Below, piece after piece: positions 36,284-44,587 of a stretch of 64,000 nucleotides of DNA. The DNA lies in the NCBI GenBank assembly GCA_002731825.1, contig PCCS01000012.1:95701-159700 (forward strand), in the 5' to 3' direction. The notes beneath the pieces were generated by a model. The model made no database searches. It was not told the origin of the DNA and worked only from the letters and a program-made list of their open reading frames with translations. Source of the stretch: Myxococcales bacterium (GTDB taxonomy: Bacteria; Myxococcota_A; Bradymonadia; UBA7976; UBA1532). Numbering within the stretch: position 1 is the stretch's first letter; each line of letters begins with the position of its first letter. Made by a program: the position numbers and the translations under genes.

Positions 36284-36673
36284 TTAGCTGTTTGAGTCAG
36301 TCAAATCGGCCTCTTCGCCTTTGACCGCGTTGCCTCGGGCACTCTCGACGGGATACTTGTCTCCGAGGCGTTTTAGTTTCGAATGTGCGGCGCTGATGAG
36401 GTCAAAGTCGCATACCCGTGCGTAACTCAGTAAGCTCAGCAACACGTCAGCTGCTTCATCCATGGCCAACTGTCTATCTGGCTCCCCGGTGCCAAGGGAC
36501 TTTTGCCCATTGGGTGACGTCCAGGTGTAATGTGCCAGTAATTCATTGGCTTCGACGCTGATGCAGATCGCCATATTTTTCGGCGTATGAAATTGGCTCC
36601 AATCTCGTTGCTTAACAAACTCGGCCAATTTTTCATTCAGAGTGTCAAAGTCATCGTTCATATTTGTCTTCAC
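36284..36673 (-). CDS. MazG-like dCTP pyrophosphatase (DCTPP1-like)
   Basis: About 129 residues from GTG 36673 (GGGAG eight bases upstream); ATG 36661 is the alternative. Family motifs are FVKQRDWSQFHTPKNMAI, ISVEANELLAHYTW, DEAADVLLSLLSYA and KYPVESARGNAVKG. This group hydrolyses dCTP and modified dCTPs. It ends one base from the convergent small membrane protein gene. Confidence 0.88.
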   Translation of the reverse strand: MKTNMNDDFDTLNEKLAEFVKQRDWSQFHTPKNMAICISVEANELLAHYTWTSPNGQKSLGTGEPDRQLAMDEAADVLLSLLSYARVCDFDLISAAHSKLKRLGDKYPVESARGNAVKGEEADLTDSNS

Positions 36674-36887
36674 GAGCAAAACTCCCTAATAGTGTCTGGA
36701 GCACTGTAAATTATCAGGTATAAGCTGGCCGCGCCGGGTACGATACAGCGGCTATCACCGCGAGCTTAAAGCGGCCGGTTATCCCTGAGCCAGTGTCAGT
36801 GTGTACACGACTTTCTGACAGCTTTGTGGCAAAACAGTCTATAGCCAATCGCTTAAAAGAAACGACCGGGGTTTTCCAGGAGCATTT

Positions 36888-39095
36888 GTGCGGCGACCTT
36901 TTTTTCAATACGCAGTCATCTTCATACTGTGTTCCATGCCTGGCTGTACCCGCAAACCGTCTGTGTCTGATGGGCAATCGGCCACTTTAGGCGTCCAAAC
37001 CAAGACGGATTTAGCTGTCTCACCCAACCATGAAAAACCCGTCGTCATCACGCCAGAAATCAAGCCTCATTACCGCTCGATCGACCATAAAAGTCCAGGA
37101 CCGGAGGTGTGCGCTGATTGCCATCCTGATATTGTCTCTGGCTTTCTTGAAACAGGAATGGGTCATTCTTTGTACACCGTCAAGGCGGCGGAGACGATAG
37201 AGGACTTCAGCCCTGAAAAATCCGTGATTACCCATCCGAAGACCGGCGTTGTCTATCGTGCGTTCACCGACGAGACAGGCGCTTATTTTCAGGAAGAAAG
37301 TTTGCCTGGGACCGGATACAAACGGGTCGTCGAAGCCACTCATGTCATCGGGTCGGGCAATCACACCCGCTCTTATCTCGGGAGTGTGGATGGAGAGCTC
37401 ATCGAGATGCCTCTCACATGGTACACGGAAAGAAAAATGTGGGACATGAGTCCAGGTTACGAGCGAGAAAATCATCGCCGATTCACCAGACCTATAAAAC
37501 CCATTTGTCTTTTCTGCCACAATGACCCAACCCCGGTGCAGCAACACAAGGTCGCGAGCTACTCGCGTCCCCTTGCAGAAGGGATTAGCTGCGCCCGTTG
37601 CCATGGAGAAGGCAGTACACATGTTGCCGTTCAAATGGGTGAGGTTGACCCGAAAGATTCAGTCAAACCCACCATTCTAAACCCAAAGAAACTGTCCCAG
37701 CGAGCTCAGTTACAGATTTGCCAGCAGTGTCACCTTGCAGGCGAGGCGCGCGTTCTGATGCCCGGGCAGGTTTGGAGTGATTACGATCCCCGACAACCCC
37801 TCGCTGACTTTATGGCACTCTTCGTCTACGCCAATGATGGGGGGGCTGACTTTGGGATTGCAAGTCACGGCCACAGATTATCTCTGAGCGCGTGTGCAAA
37901 AGCATCCGGTGACCAACTGACCTGTACGACCTGTCATAACCCACATCGGCGAGACAAACAGAGAGAGGCCAGCGGAGGCTGCGTCAGCTGCCATAAGCAA
38001 GACGATTGTGGCGAAAGTCATAAAATTGGGGATGCATCTTGCGCCAGTTGTCATATGCATCGGGGCGGCACAAGCGATATTCCACACGTGACGTTTACAG
38101 ACCACTTTATCCGGAAGAAGCCAGCTGCAGACCAAGGCGCTGCGCGTCCCGATACCGTAGAATTGATCGATATTTTAGCACCCTATCGTTCGAGTGAAGC
38201 CCCCGATGATGCCCAAATTAGATTGGGTATCGCCCATGCGCGAGTATGGCGGTTAGACGGGAGAAACAAGCACCGTAAAGAGGCACTTCGGATTCTCCAA
38301 TCTGCATTGAAAAAGCAGCCCAATTATCCTGATGCCTGGGAAGAGCTGGCGATGATTCAAAAGTCCCTTGGTCAGCTGGCGGACGCTGCAAAGTCATTCG
38401 ACATGGTCAAACAACTGGGAGGGGGGACCCGCTTTAAAGTTGAACATGCAGAGACACTTGAGCATATGGGTGATTTACAGGGCGCGAAGGCGGTCTTGGA
38501 CGCTTTGGTCAAAGAGAAGCCGGATGACCGTGTAGGCTGGGGTAATTTGGGCAACATTCTATTTAAAATGCGTCGTCTCGATGAGGCGCGACATGCCTAT
38601 GAAAAGTCGGACGAGTTTGGTCGCAGTCAGGCCCTGACAGCCAGTAATCGTGGTTATCTAGAGATACAGGCCGGCCAAATCGACAAAGCGGAGGTGTTTT
38701 TTCAAGACGCGCTTCGGCGCGACGGTACGCTCCCCGCTCTGTATGCTAATCTAGGGACCGTCGCGTTGGCCAAGGGCAAGGTCAATGAGGCAAAACCACA
38801 CTATGAAAAAGCCCTCCAGCGTGACCCCAGCTTTTCTATTGCCCACTGGATGCTTGGTCGCATCGAAATGGACGCAAAAAACTGGGATGCCGCGAGAACG
38901 CATCTTGAAACCATGGTCAAAGTGGCCCCCAAAGATGTGCGAGGCTACCTTGACCTCAGTGAATTGGCACAGCGCCAAGGGCAGATTAGCGAAGCCATGC
39001 GAATCCTTTTAGCGGCACAAAATGCCATACCCAATCATCCCCGGGTGATTCGCAGAATGATGCAGCTTCGGTCGGGACCGAAAAACCGTAAGTAG
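36888..39095 (+). CDS. Heptaheme cytochrome c lipoprotein with TPR domain
   Basis: 735 residues from the GTG at 36888 (AGGAG five bases upstream). Lipobox MPGC|TRK near residue 20. Seven CxxCH heme sites: CADCH, CLFCH, CARCH, CQQCH, CTTCH, CVSCH and CASCH, all between about residues 80 and 390. The rest (~430-735) is a run of TPR units such as YPDAWEELAMIQKSLGQLAD and LPALYANLGTVALAKGKVNE. The protein is expected on the periplasmic or outer membrane face, with the TPR part binding a partner. Multiheme/TPR fusions occur in anaerobic respiration clusters, but no oxidoreductase is adjacent. The substrate is unknown. Confidence 0.9.
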   Translation: MRRPFFQYAVIFILCSMPGCTRKPSVSDGQSATLGVQTKTDLAVSPNHEKPVVITPEIKPHYRSIDHKSPGPEVCADCHPDIVSGFLETGMGHSLYTVKAAETIEDFSPEKSVITHPKTGVVYRAFTDETGAYFQEESLPGTGYKRVVEATHVIGSGNHTRSYLGSVDGELIEMPLTWYTERKMWDMSPGYERENHRRFTRPIKPICLFCHNDPTPVQQHKVASYSRPLAEGISCARCHGEGSTHVAVQMGEVDPKDSVKPTILNPKKLSQRAQLQICQQCHLAGEARVLMPGQVWSDYDPRQPLADFMALFVYANDGGADFGIASHGHRLSLSACAKASGDQLTCTTCHNPHRRDKQREASGGCVSCHKQDDCGESHKIGDASCASCHMHRGGTSDIPHVTFTDHFIRKKPAADQGAARPDTVELIDILAPYRSSEAPDDAQIRLGIAHARVWRLDGRNKHRKEALRILQSALKKQPNYPDAWEELAMIQKSLGQLADAAKSFDMVKQLGGGTRFKVEHAETLEHMGDLQGAKAVLDALVKEKPDDRVGWGNLGNILFKMRRLDEARHAYEKSDEFGRSQALTASNRGYLEIQAGQIDKAEVFFQDALRRDGTLPALYANLGTVALAKGKVNEAKPHYEKALQRDPSFSIAHWMLGRIEMDAKNWDAARTHLETMVKVAPKDVRGYLDLSELAQRQGQISEAMRILLAAQNAIPNHPRVIRRMMQLRSGPKNRK

Positions 39096-39158
39096 GGAAA
39101 ACTTGGCGTTTCTCAAGACCGCGCTACACTGATGCTAAATCTCGTGGGAGGTCAAACG

Positions 39159-39380
39159 ATGAAAATGAGTCAGGTGCTTATCAGCATTGGTGCCGCCGCA
39201 ATCCTGGGGATGCTTGCGTTTTATCTTTATCTTGCTCAGACGCCGCCCTACGAACGGACACATCAACGAGGTTTAGATTTAAACACAGCCCGTGTTTTGA
39301 CGAGCCCGGACTCTAAAGCAAAGGCAGCCGGCGACACGCCGCCTGCAGAGACTCAGGGGCAAGACTCGACAAAAGAGTGA
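39159..39380 (+). CDS. Small single-pass membrane protein
   Basis: 73 residues from the ATG at 39159 (GGGAGG seven bases upstream; an ATG at 39132 lacks one). One membrane segment (LISIGAAAILGMLAFYLYLA) followed by a hydrophilic tail ending in acidic residues. It lies 63 bp after the cytochrome gene, and could be an accessory to it. Not recognised. Confidence 0.65.
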   Translation: MKMSQVLISIGAAAILGMLAFYLYLAQTPPYERTHQRGLDLNTARVLTSPDSKAKAAGDTPPAETQGQDSTKE

Positions 39381-39390
39381 GCTGCTCTAC

Positions 39391-40839
39391 CTAATGGTTT
39401 CGCCGAACTAAACTTTCGAAAAACGACCGGTCCCTGGCGCACCCCAATGCAACGGACAAATCGATGAGGCCCTCTCGGACGAGCCGGGCTAGACTTGAAT
39501 CGAATGGCATCATTCCATTTTTAGAACCCGATTGAATCAAGCTGGTGAGTTGGTGCATTCGGCCCTCACGAATTGTATTGGAAACAGCATAATTGACTCG
39601 CACAAGCTCGACTGCTGGAACGCGTGACTGCTTATCTGGGGTCGGTAGAAGGCGTTGGGTTACGACGGCACGTAAGACATCCGAGAGTTGAACTCGAACC
39701 TGTTGCTGCTGATGTTCGGGAAAGACATCGATCACTCGATCGATCGCTTGTGCGCTGTGACCACTGTGTAAAGTTGAAAGAACCAAATGGCCTGTCTCTG
39801 CAGCTGTCAACGCTGCAGCGATGGTATCCTGGTCTCGCATTTCGCCAACGAGAATCACGTCAGGGGCTTCCCTTAAGGCACTTCGTAGGCCATTACTAAA
39901 CGAATCGACATGGATTCCGACTTCCCGTTGATGAATCACCGACGATTGGTCTCGGAATCGATATTCGATGGGGTCTTCTAAAGTAATGATATGCCGCTTA
40001 TAGGTCCGATTAATGTATTCGACTAGAGCCGACAAGGTCGTTGATTTACCCGAGCCGGTGGGTCCTGTAATTAAGACCAGTCCGTATGGGATGTCTGCCA
40101 GTTCAAGTACTTGCGATGGTAGGCGGAGTTGAGTCAGGCTCGGTATGACATCCCAAATGGGGCGCCAAGCGCTCGCCATACCGTCGGAATGTTGGAACAG
40201 ATTCACGCGGAATCGTCGCGTTGATTGGCCCGGAACCTCAATCTCATAGGCTAAATCGATACTGCCGCTCGATTCAAAGTACTGCTGCCGCTCTGGTGTC
40301 AAAACAGCCCCAAGGACCTCGAAAATATCAGCTTGGCTAAATATAGCATTGGGAAGAGGGTGGTATTGACCACCGATTCGAACGCGAGCTGGTCGACCGG
40401 TGCTAATGACCAAATCGGATATCTGACGGTCCACAACCGTCATCAAGATGCCGGTCAGGCTTAAATCTTGAAATTGGGCCTCAATGCTCGTGTTTTGAGA
40501 GTCATCACAGGGCGTGTCATCCCCGGATGACATGTCTTGGAGGCTCCGAAAAGCAATGGCCAGCCCGCTCTCGATTGTTTTCAAAACGAAGGCAAAATTG
40601 TCGCCTTGGTTTGAGGTAAATTCGCCGGTGACTCGTCCTGTGCTGGTCAGAGCTTTGAGATCGTCATGAGTGAGAATTCTATCTCGAATTTGCATCAATT
40701 GTGTGTTGGTCACAGGGTCTTGGTGAGCCTGAAGCGGGTCTCCGTCTGCAAGGAAATGAGGTGGATAACTTGGTCTCAGCTGCACTGAATCAGCAGACAG
40801 AGTAAGCAATGTGCTGAGTATATGATCTAGCAACTGCAT
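39391..40839 (-). CDS. PilT/PilU-like ATPase with duplicated N-terminal domain
   Basis: About 482 residues from ATG 40839 (GAGGAG just upstream); a TTG at 40872 is the longer alternative. The C-terminal core has Walker A GPTGSGKSTTL, ITLEDPIEYRF, Walker B-like APDVILVGEMRD and the GHLVLSTLHSGHSAQAIDR histidine box of pilus retraction ATPases. PilT is normally ~345-370 residues. The extra ~130 N-terminal residues (LLDHILSTLLTLSADSVQLR, LQAHQDP, SGLAIAFR) resemble a second copy of the PAS-like N-domain that also occurs at ~140-245. No other pilus gene adjoins it. Confidence 0.88.
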   Translation of the reverse strand: MQLLDHILSTLLTLSADSVQLRPSYPPHFLADGDPLQAHQDPVTNTQLMQIRDRILTHDDLKALTSTGRVTGEFTSNQGDNFAFVLKTIESGLAIAFRSLQDMSSGDDTPCDDSQNTSIEAQFQDLSLTGILMTVVDRQISDLVISTGRPARVRIGGQYHPLPNAIFSQADIFEVLGAVLTPERQQYFESSGSIDLAYEIEVPGQSTRRFRVNLFQHSDGMASAWRPIWDVIPSLTQLRLPSQVLELADIPYGLVLITGPTGSGKSTTLSALVEYINRTYKRHIITLEDPIEYRFRDQSSVIHQREVGIHVDSFSNGLRSALREAPDVILVGEMRDQDTIAAALTAAETGHLVLSTLHSGHSAQAIDRVIDVFPEHQQQQVRVQLSDVLRAVVTQRLLPTPDKQSRVPAVELVRVNYAVSNTIREGRMHQLTSLIQSGSKNGMMPFDSSLARLVREGLIDLSVALGCARDRSFFESLVRRNH

Positions 40840-40923
40840 CTGGCTCCTCACGTTTATGCCATTGGGGATCAATCATCTCCAGCGACTGAGCGGCGCGCCT
40901 CGAGTCCCAACTGATCAATCGAG

Positions 40924-42330
40924 TCAATCACTGATGCGATGTAATTGTACCATGGATAACACAAGTGGTGTTCCTGGTGTTTGATCGACAATACCGTATC
41001 GTTGAATACGATATTTTCTGAGTTCGCGGATGTCGGCAGCCAAGCTATTTGGGCTCGGTCCAATCATCACAATTGTCTTGGGTTTGAGGGATGACAGTTG
41101 CGCCATTGCTCGAGGTCCGAAGGGCACTCGCATCCCGTGACAAACCGCCTTATCCAAACGGGGACATTCTCGACCGATCCGCCCGATGCCTCGCTCTGCT
41201 GTTCCCAGCCGGATGGATGCGTTGCTGACTGTGGCTCCATCCAAATTATGACGGGCATCGCTGACTGCAGCACGGCAGTTATCTAGACCGATGACCATTT
41301 TTGAACGACGGGCGAGAGCAAGAGTATTCGTGCCACTTCCACACCCAACTTCTACGATTGTCTCGTTGGGTTTTGGGGACAGCCAGTCTAAGAGTGTGTC
41401 TTGGACAACCTGGACTGTGTTAGGCGATTGTGGACACCATGCCGGCAAAGTCGACTTAATCACATCAGGACCAACGCGAAAGTGTACGCTTAAGCCATGG
41501 CGTAGGGGAACTGGATTCTTAAAAGTTCCAGGACGTCGGAAGGGCAGGATATCGTATGCGACTGCTGTCCCTTGCTGGTCAGCTAAAAATGTATTTTCGG
41601 TCCATTCGTGTTGAAGGGGCCGACCCAGACAAATCACCACTCGCTCGCTGACCAATCCCGTCTCATCCAAGTTTTGATAGGCATCGACGACGATGTGTCT
41701 AATCTCGCCTGTTCGCGTTTCCGAATCATAATAGCGAAGCCCCAGACTCCCCAACTCTGACTCCAATTGCGAAAGTAATGCTTGTACTCGATGAGTTTGG
41801 ACGGCGCATTTGCTGAGCGGAATTGTGTCCTGGTAGCCCACTATACCGAGACGTAACGCGCCTGATTTCGTGACTAACGCGCGTGCGATGGCACGCGTTC
41901 TGTAGTGATCACGGCCTGCATGCCCGAGAAATTCAATGGGTAAAGGCCCTACGTCTAGTCGACGCCGTAGGGCTGCGCGTACGGTCTGTTCGTATATGGA
42001 TATTTGTCGACGGGGGCTCACGTGTCTCATGGTGCAGCCAGGGCAAATATTGTCGAATTCACATGCAGCAGGAACGCGATCAGACGCGTGTGCCTGCAGG
42101 TCTAAGACTCGACCCCACACCCGCCCATTGCGCGGATACAAAGTAACATCTGCAACTTCGTCTGGCAGCGTTCCAGGAATGGTGACCCGCTGACCACCAA
42201 ACGTAGAAAGGCCCCGACCGTATCGGTCGAGGCCTTGAATTTTTAAATGGGTTTGACTCTCGGAATCGCTCAGGGGAGTCTCTCTGAAACCTGGTCGATT
42301 TCGACAACGCGGCGGTCGCCATTCGCCCAA
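40924..42330 (-). CDS. RumA/TrmA-like 23S rRNA methyltransferase homologue, catalytic Cys missing
   Basis: A TRAM-type opening (IQGLDRYGRGLSTFGGQRV), iron-sulfur cysteines (CEFDNICPGC, later LSKCAVQ) and SAM motif I (VEVGCGSGTNTLALA) place it in the RumA/RlmD/TrmA family. The catalytic YVSCNPxTLARD box reads MIGPSPNSLAAD, with Pro at the Cys position, and the DPPR box reads CHGMRVPFG. Activity as a uracil-C5 methyltransferase is therefore doubtful. The start is uncertain: TTG 42330 has an AGGG site but overlaps the upstream gene by 61 bp, and a CTG at its stop codon would fit the domain start better. Confidence 0.8.
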   Translation of the reverse strand: MGEWRPPRCRNRPGFRETPLSDSESQTHLKIQGLDRYGRGLSTFGGQRVTIPGTLPDEVADVTLYPRNGRVWGRVLDLQAHASDRVPAACEFDNICPGCTMRHVSPRRQISIYEQTVRAALRRRLDVGPLPIEFLGHAGRDHYRTRAIARALVTKSGALRLGIVGYQDTIPLSKCAVQTHRVQALLSQLESELGSLGLRYYDSETRTGEIRHIVVDAYQNLDETGLVSERVVICLGRPLQHEWTENTFLADQQGTAVAYDILPFRRPGTFKNPVPLRHGLSVHFRVGPDVIKSTLPAWCPQSPNTVQVVQDTLLDWLSPKPNETIVEVGCGSGTNTLALARRSKMVIGLDNCRAAVSDARHNLDGATVSNASIRLGTAERGIGRIGRECPRLDKAVCHGMRVPFGPRAMAQLSSLKPKTIVMIGPSPNSLAADIRELRKYRIQRYGIVDQTPGTPLVLSMVQLHRISD

Positions 42331-44360
42331 ATAATCCCTGCAACTTCCCAAAATTCGTTGGTGTCATTTAACCGGCGTGTGAATTCACGAGTGAGAACAC
42401 CACCCAAGTAAATTCGCAGCGTCGCGTCGCTGGCACCCCAGTTATCGGCACCGCCGAAGGGTCCAACAGATGCGCGGTAGTAATGTACAGCCACCCGGTA
42501 AGGGCCACCCAGAGTTTGCGTGTTTTCTGGGCTGTCGAGGTTAATATTTTCTGGTCCGGCTCCGTTGGTGTCGTCAATATCGAGAGATGGATTGTCTTCA
42601 GGGCGGCCAATCTGGCCCCAGTCTGGTGTTGGATTTCCAAAATAGCAGTCGAAAGAACCCCCATCTCGGAACCAGTCGGCGCCTCGCGGGTGTAAGAAGT
42701 GCAAATCAACGTCTGACCCGTCAAGATCGGTCTGGTCAGCATCGCCAGGTGTATCCCAGACCAGCTGTAAATGAATGTCCTCGTCTGGATTAGCCACGAT
42801 CGTCATGCGGGCCTCGCCTTGAGGGCAGGTGCTGCTCGGCGCTGTGACACCGCCACTGTCGGTGACACGCAACTCGATGACGTATGTTCCAGCAAGGTCG
42901 ACGAAAAAGACGGCGCCTGGTGTACTTGTTTGGTCGGCTGGACCGCCCTCGGCTGGTCGAGCTGGATTCGTCAGTCGCTCAACGGGAACAGACGTCGAGC
43001 CGTCGGGCCGTTCGACAACAACCCATTCGTAGGCGACTGGGCGTCCGTCAGGTCCATCGATATCAGTCGAGGCCGAGCCATCAAGGGTCACGATATCTAG
43101 GGGGCGCACGACAACGTCGTCTTCAATAACTTCAGCCACAGGGCAGTCGTTATTGGCCCCACGCCCACGCAGCGGAACATCCACTGTTGGTTGTTGCGGG
43201 TCATTACCACTCACAGTGAGCGTTCCCGTATACGGCTGTTCTAATTCCGGAAAGAAAATCACGGGCACGTTGAGAGATGGCTTGACCGGTGGGTCCTGCG
43301 CCAAGTCTGCTGCAGCCAATAGACCGGGTAGGTCGGGCAATGCTCCGTCTTGGATTGAGAATGAGTCGCCTCCGGCCGTAATCTGGATTGAGTCGAGTCT
43401 GAGTGGCTCCGCGCCACAGCTCTCAATTGTCACCACGCCCTCGTTTGGACGGCCGATGAGACCGGCACCAAATTCCAGTTCTCTCGGGACGATGTCCATA
43501 CATGGCGACGAGCCATTGGCGACGAGGTCGATTCTAACATCGGGATTCACCGCGTCGCTCTGTATGCTGAGCTCACCCCGGTCCGACCGTTCGAACTGAG
43601 CAATGAAGTTTACGGTCAGCACGAAGGTGCCTGATGGTGCTAATCCAGGTTGTCCATCCCCATCAGGGTCCTGTAACAGCCCTGGATCTTGAATCGGATC
43701 GCCACCGTTCAGCGATAGACTGAAGCTGGCTGAACCCAGGACCTGTAGGGCCCCTATGGTCGCCGCTTCGACGCCCACGTTGCTGATCTGAATGTCCAAT
43801 GCCGCTTGCTCGCCCACAGCAATACGTCCAAAATCTACATAATCTGGTACGACGACGAGCTCTGCGCTGGCTGCCTGTCCACGAATCGGAATCTGAATGC
43901 GGCCTCGGTTGACATCATTGCTGGTCATAACGAGAGCGCCGGATGGTATCTCAGTGTTCATTCGAGTGTAGGTGAGTACGAATGTCAGCGCGTCTCCCGC
44001 GTCGACCTGAAGGATCCCTTGGAACTCCGGCGACGGCATTCCATTGATGATGCCTGCTTGGGCAGGTGTGTCCGGCGAATCGCCGTAGAACCAGGACAAT
44101 TGAAAGTCGCGCACGTCTGTATTGGCCGCAAATGCGAAGTCTTTCAACAGGACAGGCCCTGCACCTGAATTTACCAGCGTCACTCGCGCCTCGGCAGACG
44201 CACCTGGTGCGACTTTTGGAAAGGAGAAAACTCCAGGATCCTCGAGTGAACCAGTACTGGTGGCATTTAGGCCTTCGTCACAGCCCATGTGGAGCGCGGT
44301 GGCGAACATCATCATCATGAGACTGGCGGATACTGTCAGCAAACGTCTTGCTGTTTTCAT
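42270..44360 (-). CDS. Lipoprotein with choice-of-anchor-D and PKD-like domains
   Basis: About 696 residues from ATG 44360 (GGAG eight bases upstream). Lipobox HMGC|DEG. Three to four Ig-like anchor-D/ASH-type repeats follow (VTLVNSGAGPVLLKDFAF; VDFGRIAVGEQAALDIQISN; LEFGAGLIGRPNEGVVTIES; PVIFFPELEQPYTGTLTVSG), then a PKD-like domain (VTLDGSASTDIDGPDGRPVA). The C-terminal ~150 residues (SDVDLHFLHPRGADWF, TLGGPYRVAVHYY) match a beta-rich domain common with this type. Surface-exposed structural or adhesive role inferred; the partner is unknown. Confidence 0.88.
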   Translation of the reverse strand: MKTARRLLTVSASLMMMMFATALHMGCDEGLNATSTGSLEDPGVFSFPKVAPGASAEARVTLVNSGAGPVLLKDFAFAANTDVRDFQLSWFYGDSPDTPAQAGIINGMPSPEFQGILQVDAGDALTFVLTYTRMNTEIPSGALVMTSNDVNRGRIQIPIRGQAASAELVVVPDYVDFGRIAVGEQAALDIQISNVGVEAATIGALQVLGSASFSLSLNGGDPIQDPGLLQDPDGDGQPGLAPSGTFVLTVNFIAQFERSDRGELSIQSDAVNPDVRIDLVANGSSPCMDIVPRELEFGAGLIGRPNEGVVTIESCGAEPLRLDSIQITAGGDSFSIQDGALPDLPGLLAAADLAQDPPVKPSLNVPVIFFPELEQPYTGTLTVSGNDPQQPTVDVPLRGRGANNDCPVAEVIEDDVVVRPLDIVTLDGSASTDIDGPDGRPVAYEWVVVERPDGSTSVPVERLTNPARPAEGGPADQTSTPGAVFFVDLAGTYVIELRVTDSGGVTAPSSTCPQGEARMTIVANPDEDIHLQLVWDTPGDADQTDLDGSDVDLHFLHPRGADWFRDGGSFDCYFGNPTPDWGQIGRPEDNPSLDIDDTNGAGPENINLDSPENTQTLGGPYRVAVHYYRASVGPFGGADNWGASDATLRIYLGGVLTREFTRRLNDTNEFWEVAGIIWANGDRRVVEIDQVSERLP

Positions 44361-44587
44361 ACGGCGAACTCCAAAACTAACAAAGGCCACGACGTGTCCA
44401 AATCTGTGGCTTCCCATATCATCCGGATCTGCGCCGTCCATACCAGTGCAAATTCCTTCCCGATCCGGAATTCACAGGGTTTTGGCGCGGGCTCCTCCCA
44501 GCGGCCTAACCGAAACTAATCAGCCTAGGTTCTCTTGTGCTGGTGGCAAAGACTAACCTGATAGGAAAAAGGTTTCACTAAAAACTT

